From NCBI GenBank assembly GCA_034336665.1, contig JAPFBE010000013.1:23682575-23746574 (forward strand): a stretch of 64,000 bases of DNA, written 5' to 3'. This DNA is from Luscinia megarhynchos. Its lineage: Eukaryota; Chordata; Aves; Passeriformes; Turdidae. The notes under the pieces are model-generated. The model was not told the DNA's origin. It saw nothing but the letters and a program-made list of their open reading frames with translations, and ran no database searches. A program made the translations under genes and the position numbers. Below are positions 32,401 to 45,326 of this stretch, in pieces. The stretch's first letter is position 1. Each line of letters opens with the position of its first letter.

Positions 32401-35400
32401 GGTGGGTCTGGAGACATTCCCTGTCCTGGCAGCCCATGGGATGCTCACCTTCAGGATTGATGACAGAAGTTACCATGGGTAGGAGTTCTCAGACTTTGGA
32501 AAGTGCTCTGTTTCTGCCAGACCCTCCTCTTACGCAACGTATTTCCAGTTGTTTTTTTTATCCAATCATAGTTTGTCCTCATCTGTCTCTCCCCAACAAA
32601 GCCAGTCTGTTCCCTTCGGAGGTAATGTGGAGAAGGTTGTTACATCATGTCTCTAAAAAAACAAGTTCCTACAGATATGATGTAGTTCATACATGGTGTA
32701 GTTCATGTATTCATATACTGTCTGTAGGGCTTGTGCTGCACTCTTGGAGCATTGGAAAGAGGCTTGGCTTTCAGCACACTTTCTCCTACCAATATGAGCA
32801 GTTGATGAGCTGGGATCTTGGCTGCTCTTGGTTGCTAATTCACCTCTGCCTTCTGCTGCTGCTTTGGAGTTGGGGCATCCCTCTATGGAGAAAAAAACCC
32901 TCCAAGAATATATTTATCTTTAGGTCCATCTGTCTTCTGTTGTCTTCCTAACAAAACCCCTTGAGATTCAAGGCACATATTTTCAGTCCTATGCTCTAGA
33001 CACTATTCTCTAGAGCCCATTTTGCTTTAAAGGGCCTCATTTAAAGTTAGGAGGAGAAAGGAGAGAAAGGATTCAGTGTCCTAGTCAATTTAGATGACTG
33101 AACATTTCTTAAGTTCGTCAGCCAAACGACTCGACATTTACTATTTGAGGTGCTTTTTTGTTAACAGTCAAGAGGCAAATATTTTGTCATGAAATTGCAC
33201 TCTTTGTGTATTATTCAAAGCTCAATTCCACCTAGAGAAATAACAAATCAGAATAATGGTTAACTGAATTCTGGCTACAAAATAAAAAAGCAAAAGTCTG
33301 TGTTCCTATTTCTCACTTTGGATTTAAATCCCCTGGACTGAACAGCCCTTACCAGGCACTGTGTAAAGTTTTTTCCTGAAATAAGGTGGCAGGGGTCAGG
33401 AGCCCAAGCTAAGCCGATTAAGACAGCTAAAGCTGTATCACATTGCTACAGTAGGGTCATATGATTGATCACTGGGATAAATATTTAGGAAGCTTCCAAG
33501 GGGAAGTGGAATAGATGGAACTGGCCATAGAAACCAGGCAAAATGGGCAACTGGATTGTAGTTAATTGGATTGCAGATGAGTCTGATACTAGTCACCTGT
33601 CATAATATAGATCAAAAAAGCAGGGGTAGTTCTGCAATGGGCATTACCTCTGCCATCAGCTTCCCCTTTGAACATGTATTCTGCTCCACAGGACTCCACA
33701 TCACCTTCACTGACAGGCAGGTTTTTCAGCAGACAGGACAGAAAGATGTCACTCTGCAACCACACAGCCTCCATCCTGCCCAGCTTTGCTGGCTCAGGTC
33801 AGTCGTGCTCTCCTTTCCCTGCAGCCAGGGACAGCACCGTGCCCACTGCGGAAGGGCAGCAGGCTCATCAGCAGCTCAAATGGCCTTTTCGTGGGCATTG
33901 ACTTTCTGTAGGCAGCAAGGGACCCTCCGTGAAGAGCAGGTGGGCTGGGAAGTTTTAAAGTACTCTGACAGACCCCAAACCATGACAGTATGTGTGCAGT
34001 ATGTGGGGGAGAGTAGTACTCAGCTTGTCTCAGCCCCTGGGTCCTCCTCTAGGGCCAGGTTGTACCCTTTGTTGTGCTGGGCCTCTGTTAGGAGGGTGCT
34101 GACTGGCCTCAGGGACCAGAGAGGCCTCTGGGACCCCTCTTTCTACCATAAATGATGGGCAACATCCTGGCCTGAGCCCAGGCCTTCCTAAGCACAGCCA
34201 GGGTCTGACTCAGACGTCAACCCACTCACCATGAGGCACCCAGAGCCCTGATACGCAGAGTTTCCTGAGCTCCCTCCATAACTCACAGTGACCAAAATGG
34301 TCACTGGGAGGGCTGAAAGGCAGGAGGGAGGGAGGCACTGCCCCAGTGACCACCTTGGAGCCCTGCTGCAGCGCTCAGTGAGGGTCCTTTCTCCTGCTGA
34401 GACCTGGGTACCTAAAAGACACAGGAGCAAAGACAAGGCATGGAAATTTAGAAAGATAAACTTGAATACAAGGAGGCTTTGGGGAATGGAGAGTGAGAAC
34501 ACAGCCATCCTGGAGAATCTGTGTGAATCAGGTGTGAATGCCAGCTGCCTTGGAGAAGATGGAGGACTTTGGTTTTCCGCACAAGCAGTGCTTTTACAAA
34601 ACTTTTACCCCATCAAATTAAAAAAAAAAGAAGCCGCCAGAAGTTAACCTTCTCCTCTAACCAGTTTTACCAGCTCTCGTTTCTTCACTGTTTGCCTTTC
34701 CTGCCTTATTGCAGACCAAGGATGTTTGCCAGAAAATAAAACAAAGGCTCGTAGCTGCCAGAATCTGCCCTTCCAACAACGAGGAATAGCAGTAAATGAG
34801 CAAGTAGGAACACACAGAGCTTACAGAGACCAGAAGAGAATGGGTCCTATTATTTTGGTAAATTGCTGCTGACTTTGAGGCAGGACTCTCAGGGAAAGGT
34901 AAAAGCTGGCGTTAGACAAATGATACAACTAGAAACACAGAAGAGCTTTTAGACGCACAAATCCTTCTTCGAGCTGAAGAAAAAGGCTGTAAACGTCAGC
35001 CTAAGCAGAGACTGGAAATGTTTCCTCTAAGTCTCCCTCTTTGGCAAAAAAAGAGGCTTCACAGGGAAAGAACTTGTCTTTCTTCAGGGAGCAAAATGGC
35101 CTGGATCATGATCGCAGCTCTTCTGTATTGGGATGGTGCTTCCCCACCTATAAGAAACAATGGCTGTTGCTGAATCCACCAAACAAAACCTATTATGTTA
35201 CTGCAATAGCACCCCTAGTACTTGTGAACCATTGGCAGGTGCTCTGCCCCACTGCATCACTGCACACCAGCAGTTTGCAAGTGCCATTTAGACATAGACT
35301 TGTGAAGTTGAGCAGTGGTTTACACTGGCCCCGGAGATTTCAGGTCAGCTTATGCAATTACTTAACTCAATCTTTGTTTCAAATATTCATTGTATTTTAC

Positions 35401-35426
35401 AAAAAAAAAAAAAAAAAAAAAAAAAA
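35401..35426. repeat. Poly(A) run, 26 A
   Basis: An uninterrupted A26 tract. It could be the tail of a retrotransposed sequence inserted on the plus strand, but the 350 bp upstream show no recognisable gene and no target duplication was found, so a simple repeat is equally likely. Confidence 0.9.
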
Positions 35427-36057
35427 GAGCAGTTTGTAGGGAGAAGCACCAGGGTTGAGCAGAGCTCAGGAACTTTATTGGCACTAGAAGAAGCAGTTGG
35501 GTTAGAGGAGGCAGAGCATGAAAATGCTTTTGAGCTGAGACGTGATGATGGTCAACGAAGCTAACTATGCTCTACCAGGTTGCAGGGCTAAGCAGCAGTA
35601 GTATATTGACTAATGATGCCAAAATGGCCAAAGGACAGGTCTCAGGTACAGCAGACATTTCTGGGATCTGTACATATCTTTGATTTGAACTGCAGCACCA
35701 TTTGTCTTTGTGCACATGCCTTGGCTTTGATATAGCACAGTGGGGTTCACACAGGAGACTGCACTCAAGTATAATCACGTTGTGTGTCACGGGAGAAACT
35801 CACCAGCCTATGGGTGGTAAACTCTGTCCCTGGGACTGGTGCTCAGCCACACAACATTCCTATTGCACAGCACGGACACTTTCTCGCTTACTGTCTCAGA
35901 CCTGCCTCACCCTCTGCATTCCCTCTGTCATGAAACTCTAGAGGCACTTCTCCAGCAACAACACTACTTTGTTCAGGAGGGGAAAACCTAGGGCTGATCC
36001 ACTCTGCTATCAACAAGCAGGTGTCTCAGATAGTAACAAAAGAACGAGCATCAATTA

Positions 36058-36091
36058 TGAAGAGGGGAGAGAGAGAGAAAGAGAGATAGAG
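36058..36091. repeat. GA-rich low-complexity stretch
   Basis: A nearly pure purine run (AGAGGGGAGAGAGAGAGAAA and following bases) of about 34 bp on the plus strand. It is a polypurine microsatellite. Confidence 0.8.
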
Positions 36092-36856
36092 GTGCAATGA
36101 AGTGGAAAAGGGAAGCCAATCAACCTAATGAAATAAGGTACAAGGTTAGCGAAGGGCTATCTGTAGACTCCAACTGGTTCAGCCTTGTGCACTTAGGGGC
36201 TGGTTCAAACTGGCTCCGTAACAGCAGTAATAATCATTACCGAAAAGAAAGAGGAAAAAAAAGTGAAAGCTTGGAAAATTCTCTGCCTGAGGTAAAGTTT
36301 TAGAGCTGGATCTAGCTGGAGTCAGAAGTAACTACATTACTGAGAGATTGAAAGGTTAATAGGAAACCAGCGACACTGAAAGGGAACAATTAGAGAGGTT
36401 AAGGGGCTTAATATTAGATTAATGGTTGCCTGGAGGAGCAAAAGCAGAGATTTCAGGAAAATGGGAGAGTGGTGTGCAGGAGGCTGTTTTTTTTTCATGG
36501 ATGAAGAGTCCCAGGTCTGCTCCTGCCACTTCCTGGATAAACTGGAATAAGGTGGCTATGCAAATCCTTGCCTGTCTTGCTTAGTCTCCTGTTTTCATCT
36601 TCCTCTTCTCCTACCTATTTGTCTCTTGAAATGTCTTTGGGTTTGTTCTCCCCAGTACAAGCACTGTCTGTGTCATCATATTATTTTCCATGTGTTCCTC
36701 CCTGATCCTCACAATATCGCTATGATAAAATAGTGCTTAGTATTCCTGTTGCCCTTCATTCCTCTCCACCGTGTGGCTCTCCGGAGGCAGGGGTGGTGGG
36801 AATGGACACTTTTATCTGCATTGCCTCTAACCAGGACTCAAGGCTTCAGAAGAGGG

Positions 36857-36871
36857 AAAAAAAAAAAAAAA
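36857..36871. repeat. Poly(A) run, 15 A
   Basis: A short homopolymer within purine-rich sequence. No associated element was recognised. Confidence 0.8.
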
Positions 36872-39800
36872 GAAGTATTGACAAAGATTAGATGACATAT
36901 CTGTTCCCCAGCATATTCTCTACAACTAGATGGACAATAATGGCACTGGTGGGGTCCCTGACTATATAAGATAAGCTGTTCTCCCTTCCCCCACATTATG
37001 AGATGAGTAGCAAAGGATTTGGGATGGACTTATTGCATGTGTTCAGTGCAGACTCCCCAGCCATAGCATGTCCTGGCCCATTTCCCCGTGATCACTGCAG
37101 GGACACAGTCAGTCCCTAATAGTCCCTGTACCTCTGTGCCACGAGAGCCTTGTCACATAGCACCACCAGCTGTTGCTTAGGACCATGCTGGGAGCACAGA
37201 ACTCCCTGCACCACCCTGAGGGACTCCTCAGACACAGGGAAAGATTCTTCCCTCCTGCACCTTCAGTGGCTGCTGCACTCAAGGACCTTCCCAAATGCAT
37301 GTGCTCCTTCCACAGGATGGGGAGAACTTTCCCCAAGTACCTGGCCCTTGATGGCTTCTTCTGTAGACAAGCAAACGCAAGCTGGCTGGATCGATTTCAA
37401 TCTTACACTGCTTCCCACACTACAGCCCCCAGCTTCGAAAATCTATGCTGCAAGATTAGAAAGCAGTGCTCTCAGCACTTCCTTCTAGGGCTGTAAAAGC
37501 CAGGCTGGCACTCCAACACTTTGCAGGTACCCAACAGAAATTTTCCTCAATTGTGATAATGACATAAAATGTCCCAGCCTTAGAGAAGTTATGGTAATTA
37601 ATGGAATATTAGCCCCAAAGACTTGAAATGCAGTGTTCCGGCTTGCAAACCTCTGAAGGTCACTCATGGGGTTCTGAGGATAAAAGCTCAAGGAAGCTCT
37701 GGCTGGCATCAGAAGGCAACTCAAGCTGTTTGCTTCTTACATCCCTGACAGATGAGCACTGACTTCTTCTTCCAAGCTGGGACACTGCTAACCAACAGAA
37801 AGACCAGAAAGATGGCTAGAGAAGCATTAACTGGATGTGTTTATCCTCAGATCTGTCTCATCTGCTTAAAAGAAATGAGCCTGAAGGGACAGATCCTCCC
37901 TGTCACCTCCCCAATCTACATAGGAATGCTTCCCACATCTAGGTAAGCTTTCACAAAAAAAATTACAAGCTCTGAGTGAGACAGACGACAAGTGGCAGAA
38001 GATTTCCAAGAGCAGGTATCAGGAATCCTATCTCCGGGTTTCTTGGTTTATCAACTGAATTGTCTTTGCTCCCCTCTAAAGATGACCACTGAAGAAAAAA
38101 AAAAGCCTCCTATGCCTTTATGTGACTTTGTAATATATTAAGGAGCCTGTAGGATTTCAGTCCAGTGGAAAAAGATTAAACATTTTCTCACCTGTTTTCC
38201 TACATTACAAATGCAGGTATTCTGGAGCTTAGAAGTCTCCAGTCTGTCTAGATCATGACAAAACTAGGACCAAATAAAGACAAGAAGGCAAGAACGGGGT
38301 GGAGGAGAGGGGAGAGGAGGTCACGCCAAGCTCACAACGGGCTGTTTTCGAGCAACAACTGCATAAACACGGTAACAAAATGATACACAAAATACCAGTA
38401 AATAATTGTGTGCTGTTTGAGAGATTATTTTCCTGCAGCTCCAGCCGGGTGTGAGAATTCACAGAGGTCAAACTCTGAGTACCCCACGAGATTTGCAAAG
38501 CAATAAGAAGAGGAAAAAAGAAAGATATTCTCATACCTTTTTTATTCCTTCTCAAACAGAAGCCTTAAGTGGTCTGAAATCTGAAAGAAGACAGACCCAA
38601 CATAAGGAATGAGGAGAACTGGGCAATAAAAGCAGACCAATGGCTGTCCTTTCTCTGCCTCCTGTGTTAGCAAGATTCATGCAGAGGAATCCCTGGAGAG
38701 GAGATATTGAAGGGAAGGAGCATGGGGATGAGTGGAGTAAACCAGTAAAACAAAAGGTAGTTACAATTACAAAATGAAGCGGAGGTGAAGAAAGCAAGAG
38801 AAGGACAGGGCTGGAGCAAATGTCAGCACGCAGAGGAAATGGTCCCACTTCAGTCCAAAAAGCAGAAAGGTCACTCAGATGGTGACAAAGCTGTGCCTTC
38901 TCTGCCCTCTTTGTAACAACTCCCTCCCCTACCTGTTCCAGAGCGGCAGCAGGATCTCTGCTCTGGTCTAAGCCCAGAAGGTGGTAAAGGAAAAATTCAG
39001 TCTGTTCCAGCTGTACCTGCTTAAACTACCTCTGTGGCTGGGAGGTTTAATTAGTCTGCAATATTCAGGCTTTTGGAGGTTTGAGTTCATCTGTAATATT
39101 CAGGCTTTGCAGTGCTTTAATAACCTGAGATCAAAACCTGTACGACCAGAGGATGGAGGGAAAGGCAGTGATGGGTGGTATGAGGGACAGTGGGGGCAGA
39201 GTGTGTTGCAGTTGTATTGAAAGAAGCTCAATTGAACAGGTCCTGTCTAGACGTGGCTGAGGAGCACACAGGCCGCATTTGCACAACGACATTTGGTTGC
39301 AAGTCACTGAGTACTTCAAGGGCTAAAATCCAATTCAGTAAGCAGAAGCCTTTCCTCAGGAAATCTGTTTTTCCAGTTCTTTGCAGGTAGCTCCTCTAGA
39401 AACCTCCAAGCACAAAGCATTAAATAATCATCTGTCAAACCTTCCTCCTGTCTAACTACCTGCCAGCAACGCTTCATTTCTTTTTCTATGTATCCTGAAA
39501 TGCAGGAGAAGGTCAAGAACTGCCTGCAAGTTAACCAAGTGTAAGTCTTATAGCAATCCCTTTCCTGTGTCAAGAACAAGGTAAATACACTCCAGACTGG
39601 CACCTTGAGCTATAAGGACACCATTCCTCCATAAAAGAAAACTGGAAGGGATTGTGATTAACTCTTTGTCAATCAAATGCCACAGCAGCCAAGCAATTGC
39701 TGATCTTAGAGCGGTGCCTGCTGGCCAGTCATATCAGAAGCACTTGGAAATATTTCCACAGTGGAAAACTCTGCAGTCAAGTTCAGGAAAATATTTCTAG

Positions 39801-42800
39801 GGAAGAGGTGTGTGTCAAGCTCTCCTGTGCTTCTGCCAGATTTATGCCATCCAAGTTCCCACCTGCTGAAAAAAAGCTGTCCTAGTTTTGTGATTCAGTC
39901 TGGTATTTACTTCTATCAGATCTCCAAACCCATATTGAGTTTTGTCTTTACTCATTAAGATTTTATGATTTTCTAGCCAATCACAAGATAATTGATGACT
40001 TTATTATTTTGATATAATGGATGTCATCTTGATAATGCAATTCCCTGTAAAAGTTCAGCTTCTCTACAATGTCAACCCAACAAGATCCTTAATTTGTGTG
40101 ATGTTGGAGACTGAGAACACAAGGCACTTCAAAAAACCAAAAAGAAAATAGGTAGTGTATCTTGTAATTCGTGAACTTATATTATGAGGGAAAATAGAAT
40201 TCTGTCAGAAGACTGGAATTATGTCACCCCCAAGTCCACAATTCTTCTGAGTAATGACACACACCTCTCCATACACAAACACTCAAGGACACAGAGCTCT
40301 ACTCCTAAAGCAGGAGCTTAAAACAGCTAAGACTGGTAGTGGCTGAGGGTTGCACCACCTTCATGGGTCTTCCAGGGGCTGAGACAGTACACCAAACTCT
40401 CTCTCGGACCCGTGTTTTCTCACTGTTGCAGGTGGGGCAGCCTCAGGTAGAGATTTCCCATTACTCACATTTGTTTGCTGTTTTGCTGCATTTGAACTGT
40501 CTGACATTTTACGTCCTCAACATAAGCGGGACAGCCATAGGTGGGAGATGGACAGGAACACAAAAACAACATTAAGGCTATTAAATGCCTTTCTGAAGAA
40601 CTCAATGTTATCTCTACATCTCTTTGAACTCTTCCGTCCTGTACATAAACCAAAACATTCAGCTGAATATGTATTTAAGGTAAACACCGGCCAAATATCT
40701 GTGTTGAGCCAGCAACTGCACAGATTTTAGTTGTCCTACTATCTCAGAAGATAAAAGAACCCTCTCCTCACATCCACTCCAGCTTGGGAAGTGGTCAGAT
40801 GCCACGATGCGAACATTATAACTCAAAAACATCTGAAAGAAAGCGAATTACTTAGAAGTACATCTTTGATGGAGCCTGAGAACTGTAGTCTGGCTGCATT
40901 CCATATAGTTATTTCCTTGGAGATCATATAACAGTGATCCCAAATTAGGTATTGTTTCTCATGTTTCCCATGACCATTTTGCCTGCTGGGTTGTCCACAG
41001 GAACCAACTGGGTCCACAGCACTGGAAGCCAGTGCAACTTTTCTCAGAACTCTGGCACACTTCAGAGTAGATATAAAAGGAGATGTAGTTTGCAGCATCC
41101 CTGAGTCCCAACACCATTTTGCAGGGAATATGTCCCCTACCTCTGTGGGCTGGCTCTCAACCACAAAGGTCTTCAAACTCAAAGTCTCATAGCCATTTCC
41201 TTATAGTTTTCTTATTAAATCCAAGCTTTGGCCCATCCTGCCTGCTGCCTTTGCATTACCCTGAATCCTAATGATATTCATGAGATAATTTCCCTGAAGG
41301 TCCTGGCCCCTCTGTCAGACATCCTAAAGATAAATTCAAATATTGCATATCTTCACCAAATTCTAATTTCTCTAGGAAAAAAGAAACAAACTATATTGGC
41401 CGTTGAAAACATCTACAACAAACCATCCCACGTGACAAATCACCCCCATACTCACAAATGCCCATTGAATAAGTGGGCAGCAACCTGCCTCTGGCAGCTC
41501 TTAATGCAAAACAGCTAATCCATAGGTGATTAATCCCAGGGAGCCTTTGTCTCTCCCTCTGAATCAATGGCCTTCCTTGGGAAGCTGTACATTCCACAAA
41601 GCAGAGGGAAGCTGGGAATAATTTCCTACACTACTGGGTCTAAGACCTGCCCCAGCAGAGAAATGTCACCCAGACATGCAGAGCTTCAGGCTGCCATTCT
41701 GGCACTTAAAGCTTCTTGCCTCTTTATCAAGTGTTGTCTCTCTGAGACAATCCTCTGGCTTAAATGAGAGACACCAACACCATCAAGATGATTAGTTTAG
41801 TTAAATTAGTTGTTTAGTTTATCTTAACATTTGCTTAAAACAGAATTTGCAAATGCAAGTGAAAAATCTGAAAATGTAATTTTCAACCAGAACTAGGGGG
41901 TAACAGTGGAAAGGCATGGCTCTTCTGTTGTCAGAACTGCAAGACACAGATTACTGCAGTATAAGGCCAGCATTTCAAAAGGTTATTCTGGGATTAATTT
42001 ATCTTTGTAGCCCTAAAATAGTCTGTTTTGCAGTACTCTGCGCAGAATTTCTGAACCTTCTTTGCACTTACTCCCACCAATCACTGATTGTTCTGTTCAC
42101 TTACATTCCATCTTCCTGTAGAGGTCCAACTCTACACAGTCTTCTGCCCTCTCTTCCCCAGGAAGCCAAAGAGGATCCAAACTGCATACTTGAAATGCAC
42201 TGATACTCCCCAGTGAAAAGCAATTGTAGACAAATATAACTGGATATGATAGAAGGGGAAAACACGTTCTAAAATTGGAAAGAAACCTGCAATTTATAAG
42301 GCTAGGAATGATTTTTTTTCTAGGTAGAGAGGCACAGCTGCTAGAAAAAAAAAAAATCGATGAGCTTTGTGACCCACAAGCTTATCCTGAGATATCCAAT
42401 AGGGATGAAGAAGCAGCTGCATTCTACCCAGGTTTTATATTTGGGTCATATAAAACTTTGCAGATTAGAAACTTATATGTGTCCTTGAGCACAGGATACA
42501 CTGGATTCTCTCATGACTGCACTTGTTAAGCCACACTGGCCAACAAGACGTCCCACAATCAACCCTAATCACGATCTTTTAAGGAGGAAAATTCCCTAGA
42601 GGTCATGCCTAAGGCAAAGTTCCTGAGAATTTTGCTACATGCTCATTAGGGTCCCTAGGAATGTTTCATGTCCTTGTACTTACCCCACAGTTCAAACTGC
42701 ACCCAGAGATGGTAGAGCAGACACGCTCACCTCGCTCTTATGCTTTTATGTGTCTCTAAATTATGCTTCTACTGCTTGAAGAGGATTGCAAACCTGTGTT

Positions 42801-43634
42801 CCAGCAGCAGTATGCCACACAGAGTGTGTGTCACCTCCTTGCATTCTGCCAGGCAAAATCAGTCCCTGGTTTTAAGGCATAGATACAAGTCAGCTCAAAA
42901 TGCAACCATGCTGCCTGCTGGTGTTCCTGCTGTCCTGAGTTTTTGCTGCAGTCCTGCTCTGGGAAGCCAATCCTCTCACCTCTGCTTGTGCAGCTCCATA
43001 TGAAGCTAGCTGTTAGGCACTGATGAAGGCTGTCTGAACTCACAGGACTGCTTTCACACTGGAATCTGTTAGAGATTGTTTCCTACAGTTGAGCAGCCAA
43101 TGCTATTGCATGGAAGACACAAGTTTTCAACTTGCACATGAGATCCAGCAGAGTGTGTTTGCAAACAACTGGAAGTTGGGCGCATCAGAACAAGACAAAG
43201 CTGCCTGCACAACTGTGTGTTGAGTTTTGTGACCAAAATCTACAGTTTCAGCTCTACAGCAGATAGCAAGCTCTGATTCTGAGATTAATTATGTACAACA
43301 TCTCCTGTGGGCACTGCTTTCATAGGTTAAAGCACGTGTAAAGCAAGGAGAGCCAGGACCAAGGAATCAATCAGGCTGTGTCTTAGCTGCAGCTTCTACT
43401 CACTGTCAGTTTCACCGAATTCATATAATTCACAGAATGACTAGGTTGGAAGAGACCTTCAAGATTATCAAGTCCAACCCATGCCCTAATATCTCAACTA
43501 GACCATGGCACCAAGTTCCACATCCAGTCTTTTTTTAAACACATCCAGGGATAGTGATTCCACCACTTCCTGAGCAGACCATTCCAGTACTTTATCACTC
43601 TTTCCATGAAAAACTTTTTCCTAGTATCCAACCT

Positions 43635-43922
43635 CTATATCCTCTGGTGAAGCTTGAGACTGTGTCCTCTCATTCTGTCAGTTGCTGCCTGGAGAAAGAG
43701 ACCAACCCCCACCTGACTAAAACCACCTTTCAGGAAGTTGTAGAGAGTGATAAGGTCACCTCTGAGTCTCCTTTTCTCCAGGCTAAACAACCCCAGCTCC
43801 CTCAGCCATTCCTCATAGGGTTTGTGTTCCAAGCCCCTCACCAGCCTTGTTGCTCTCCTCTGGACACACTCAAGCATCTCAACGTCCTTCCTAAACTGAG
43901 GGGACAGAACTGGACACAGCAC
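43635..43922 (-). pseudogene. CR1 ORF2 remnant: C-terminal module after reverse transcriptase
   Basis: The translation contains [20 protein letters not shown] and [20 protein letters not shown], which is the conserved tail of CR1 ORF2. It overlaps the preceding frame (43838-44116) out of phase, so a frameshift lies around 43840-43920. It stops within [10 protein letters not shown], before the [11 protein letters not shown] segment seen in the intact plus-strand copy. It is a fragment of the interrupted minus-strand CR1. Confidence 0.85.
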
Positions 43923-44116
43923 TCAAGGTATGGCCTTACCAGTGCTGAGTGGAGGGAAAGAATGACCTCCCTGCTCCTGCTGGCCACATTATTCCTGATA
44001 CAGGCCAGGATGCTGTTGGCTTTCTTGGCCACCTGGGCACACTGGTGACTCATGTTCAGCCTGCCATCAATCAGCACTCCCAGGTCCCTTTCTGCCTGGA
44101 CACTGTCCAGCCACAC
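43838..44116 (-). pseudogene. CR1 ORF2 remnant: thumb/connection region of reverse transcriptase
   Basis: It reads [20 protein letters not shown], then [20 protein letters not shown], colinear with the plus-strand CR1 at 45690-45830. It runs out of frame after CVQFCPL, where the other copy has [12 protein letters not shown], which marks a frameshift. There is no independent promoter or start, and the first Met is internal to ORF2. Confidence 0.85.
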
Positions 44117-44195
44117 CGTCCCCAGCCTATAACACTGCAGGGGGTTATTGTGGCCAAAATGCAGGACTCAACACTTGGACTTATTAAACTTCATC

Positions 44196-44699
44196 TTATT
44201 GGACTCTGCCTATCCATTCAACCATTCCAGGTCTCTGCAGAGCCCTCCTCCCTTCCAATAGATTGACACATGCTCCCAGCTTAGTGTCACCTGCAAATTT
44301 ACTAATGAAGGACTCAATACCCTCAGGCATGACATCAATAAAAATATTGAACAGGACTGGCCCCAGCACAGATCCCTGAGGGACACCACTGGTGACTGAT
44401 CCCCAGCTGGATGCAGCACTGTTCACCACTCTCTGGGCCTGACCATCCAGCCAGTTCTTAACCCAGCAAAGAGTGCTCCTGTCCCAGCCACAGGCTGCCA
44501 GCTTTTCCAGGAGTGTGCTGTGGGAGACAGTGTCAAAGGCCTTGCTGAAGTCCAGGTACACAACATTCACAGCCTTTTCTGCATCCACCAGGCAGGTCAC
44601 TTGGTCATAAAAGGAGATCAGGTTGGTCAAACACAATCTTCCCCTCCTAAATCCATGCTGAGTGGGTCTGATACCCTGGCCATCTTGTAAATTCTGCAT
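44196..44699 (-). pseudogene. CR1 ORF2 remnant: reverse transcriptase core with lost catalytic Asp
   Basis: Reverse transcriptase motifs are in order: [34 protein letters not shown] (motif A, Asp present), [19 protein letters not shown] (motif B region), then KFAGDTKLG where the family has F-A-D-D. The first catalytic aspartate of motif C is therefore Gly, which should abolish polymerase activity. The frame shifts again before the KFNKSKC block. It belongs to the older minus-strand CR1. Confidence 0.92.
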
Positions 44700-44745
44700 G
44701 ATGACACTCAGTATAAACTTTCCGTTACCTTACCAGGTACTGAGG

Positions 44746-45287
44746 TCAGGTTGGCCTATAATTACTAGGATCCTCCTTCCTACCTGTTTCGTGAATAGGA
44801 GTCACATTGGCCAGTTTCCAGTCATCTGGAACCTCGCCAGTGTCCCAGGACTGCTGGTAAAAGATGGAGAGAGGCTTTGCAAGCTCATCTGCCAGCTCCC
44901 TCATCACCCTGGGATGGATCCCATCTGGTCCCATAGATTTTTGAACATCTAAGCTGCTCAGCAGTTCTCCGACTGCCTCCTCCTGGATAACAGGGGGACC
45001 ATTCTGCTCCCTGACACCATCTACCAGCCCAGGAGGACAGCTATCCTGAGGACTACCTGTCTTCCCACTAAAGACTGAGGCAAAGAAGGTGTTAAGCACT
45101 TCTGCCTCCTCCTCATCTGTAGTTACTAATTTTTCTCCCTCATCCAGTAAGGAACAAAGGCTGGACCTACCCTTCCTTTTACCATTAACATATTTGTAAA
45201 AACATTTCTTATTATCTTTTACAGAAGTCACCATTTTTAGTTCAAACAGGGCTTTGACATCCTTAACTTTTTTCCTACATGCTCCGG
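44746..45287 (-). pseudogene. CR1 ORF2 remnant: N-terminal reverse transcriptase region
   Basis: The open frame extends past its first Met (45234) up to the junction with the inserted CR1. It includes [56 protein letters not shown] and PDDWKLANVTPI. These match CR1 fingers-domain motifs. The frame is broken at its 3' side near NYRP. The upstream part of the same ORF continues beyond the plus-strand insertion, at 46420-46765. Confidence 0.9.
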
Positions 45288-45326
45288 CTTGGACAGGAGC
45301 ACTCTCGGCTTGGACAGGAGCACTCT
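45285..45326 (+). repeat. 21-bp tandem duplication at the 5' junction of the inserted CR1
   Basis: A 21-bp unit starting CGGCTTGGACAGGAGCACTC is present twice without change (45285-45305, 45306-45326). It duplicates seven residues (GLDRSTL) in frame, right at the truncation point. The second copy continues into the normal CR1 sequence (CWVRNWLDG). Confidence 0.95.

Larger units (their letters stand above)
20451..43424. other. Gene-free intergenic tract; no gene recognised
   Basis: About 23 kb with no recognisable exon, RNA gene or young transposon. The longest open frames (203 codons at 32340-32951 and 194 codons at 33571-34155, both plus strand) are rich in Ser, Leu, Trp and Cys, match no family I know, and look like chance frames. 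Local features listed separately are a candidate conserved element, a 17-bp tandem repeat, poly(A) runs and a GA-rich stretch. Confidence 0.55.

Noticed and set aside
32340..32951. 203-codon open frame, plus strand
   Set aside because: Composition is Ser/Leu/Trp/Cys-rich and matches no family I know. It has no splice context and no repeat relationship. It looks like a chance frame in GC-balanced intergenic DNA.
33571..34155. 194-codon open frame, plus strand
   Set aside because: Same reasons: no motif, low-information composition, and an overlapping frame of similar quality at 33668-33901.
35041..35426. Processed pseudogene ending in the A26 run
   Set aside because: The upstream sequence resembles no known mRNA and no target-site duplication was found.
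43554..44048. 164-codon plus-strand frame over the CR1
   Set aside because: It is the antisense shadow of the CR1 ORF2 C-terminal region on the minus strand.
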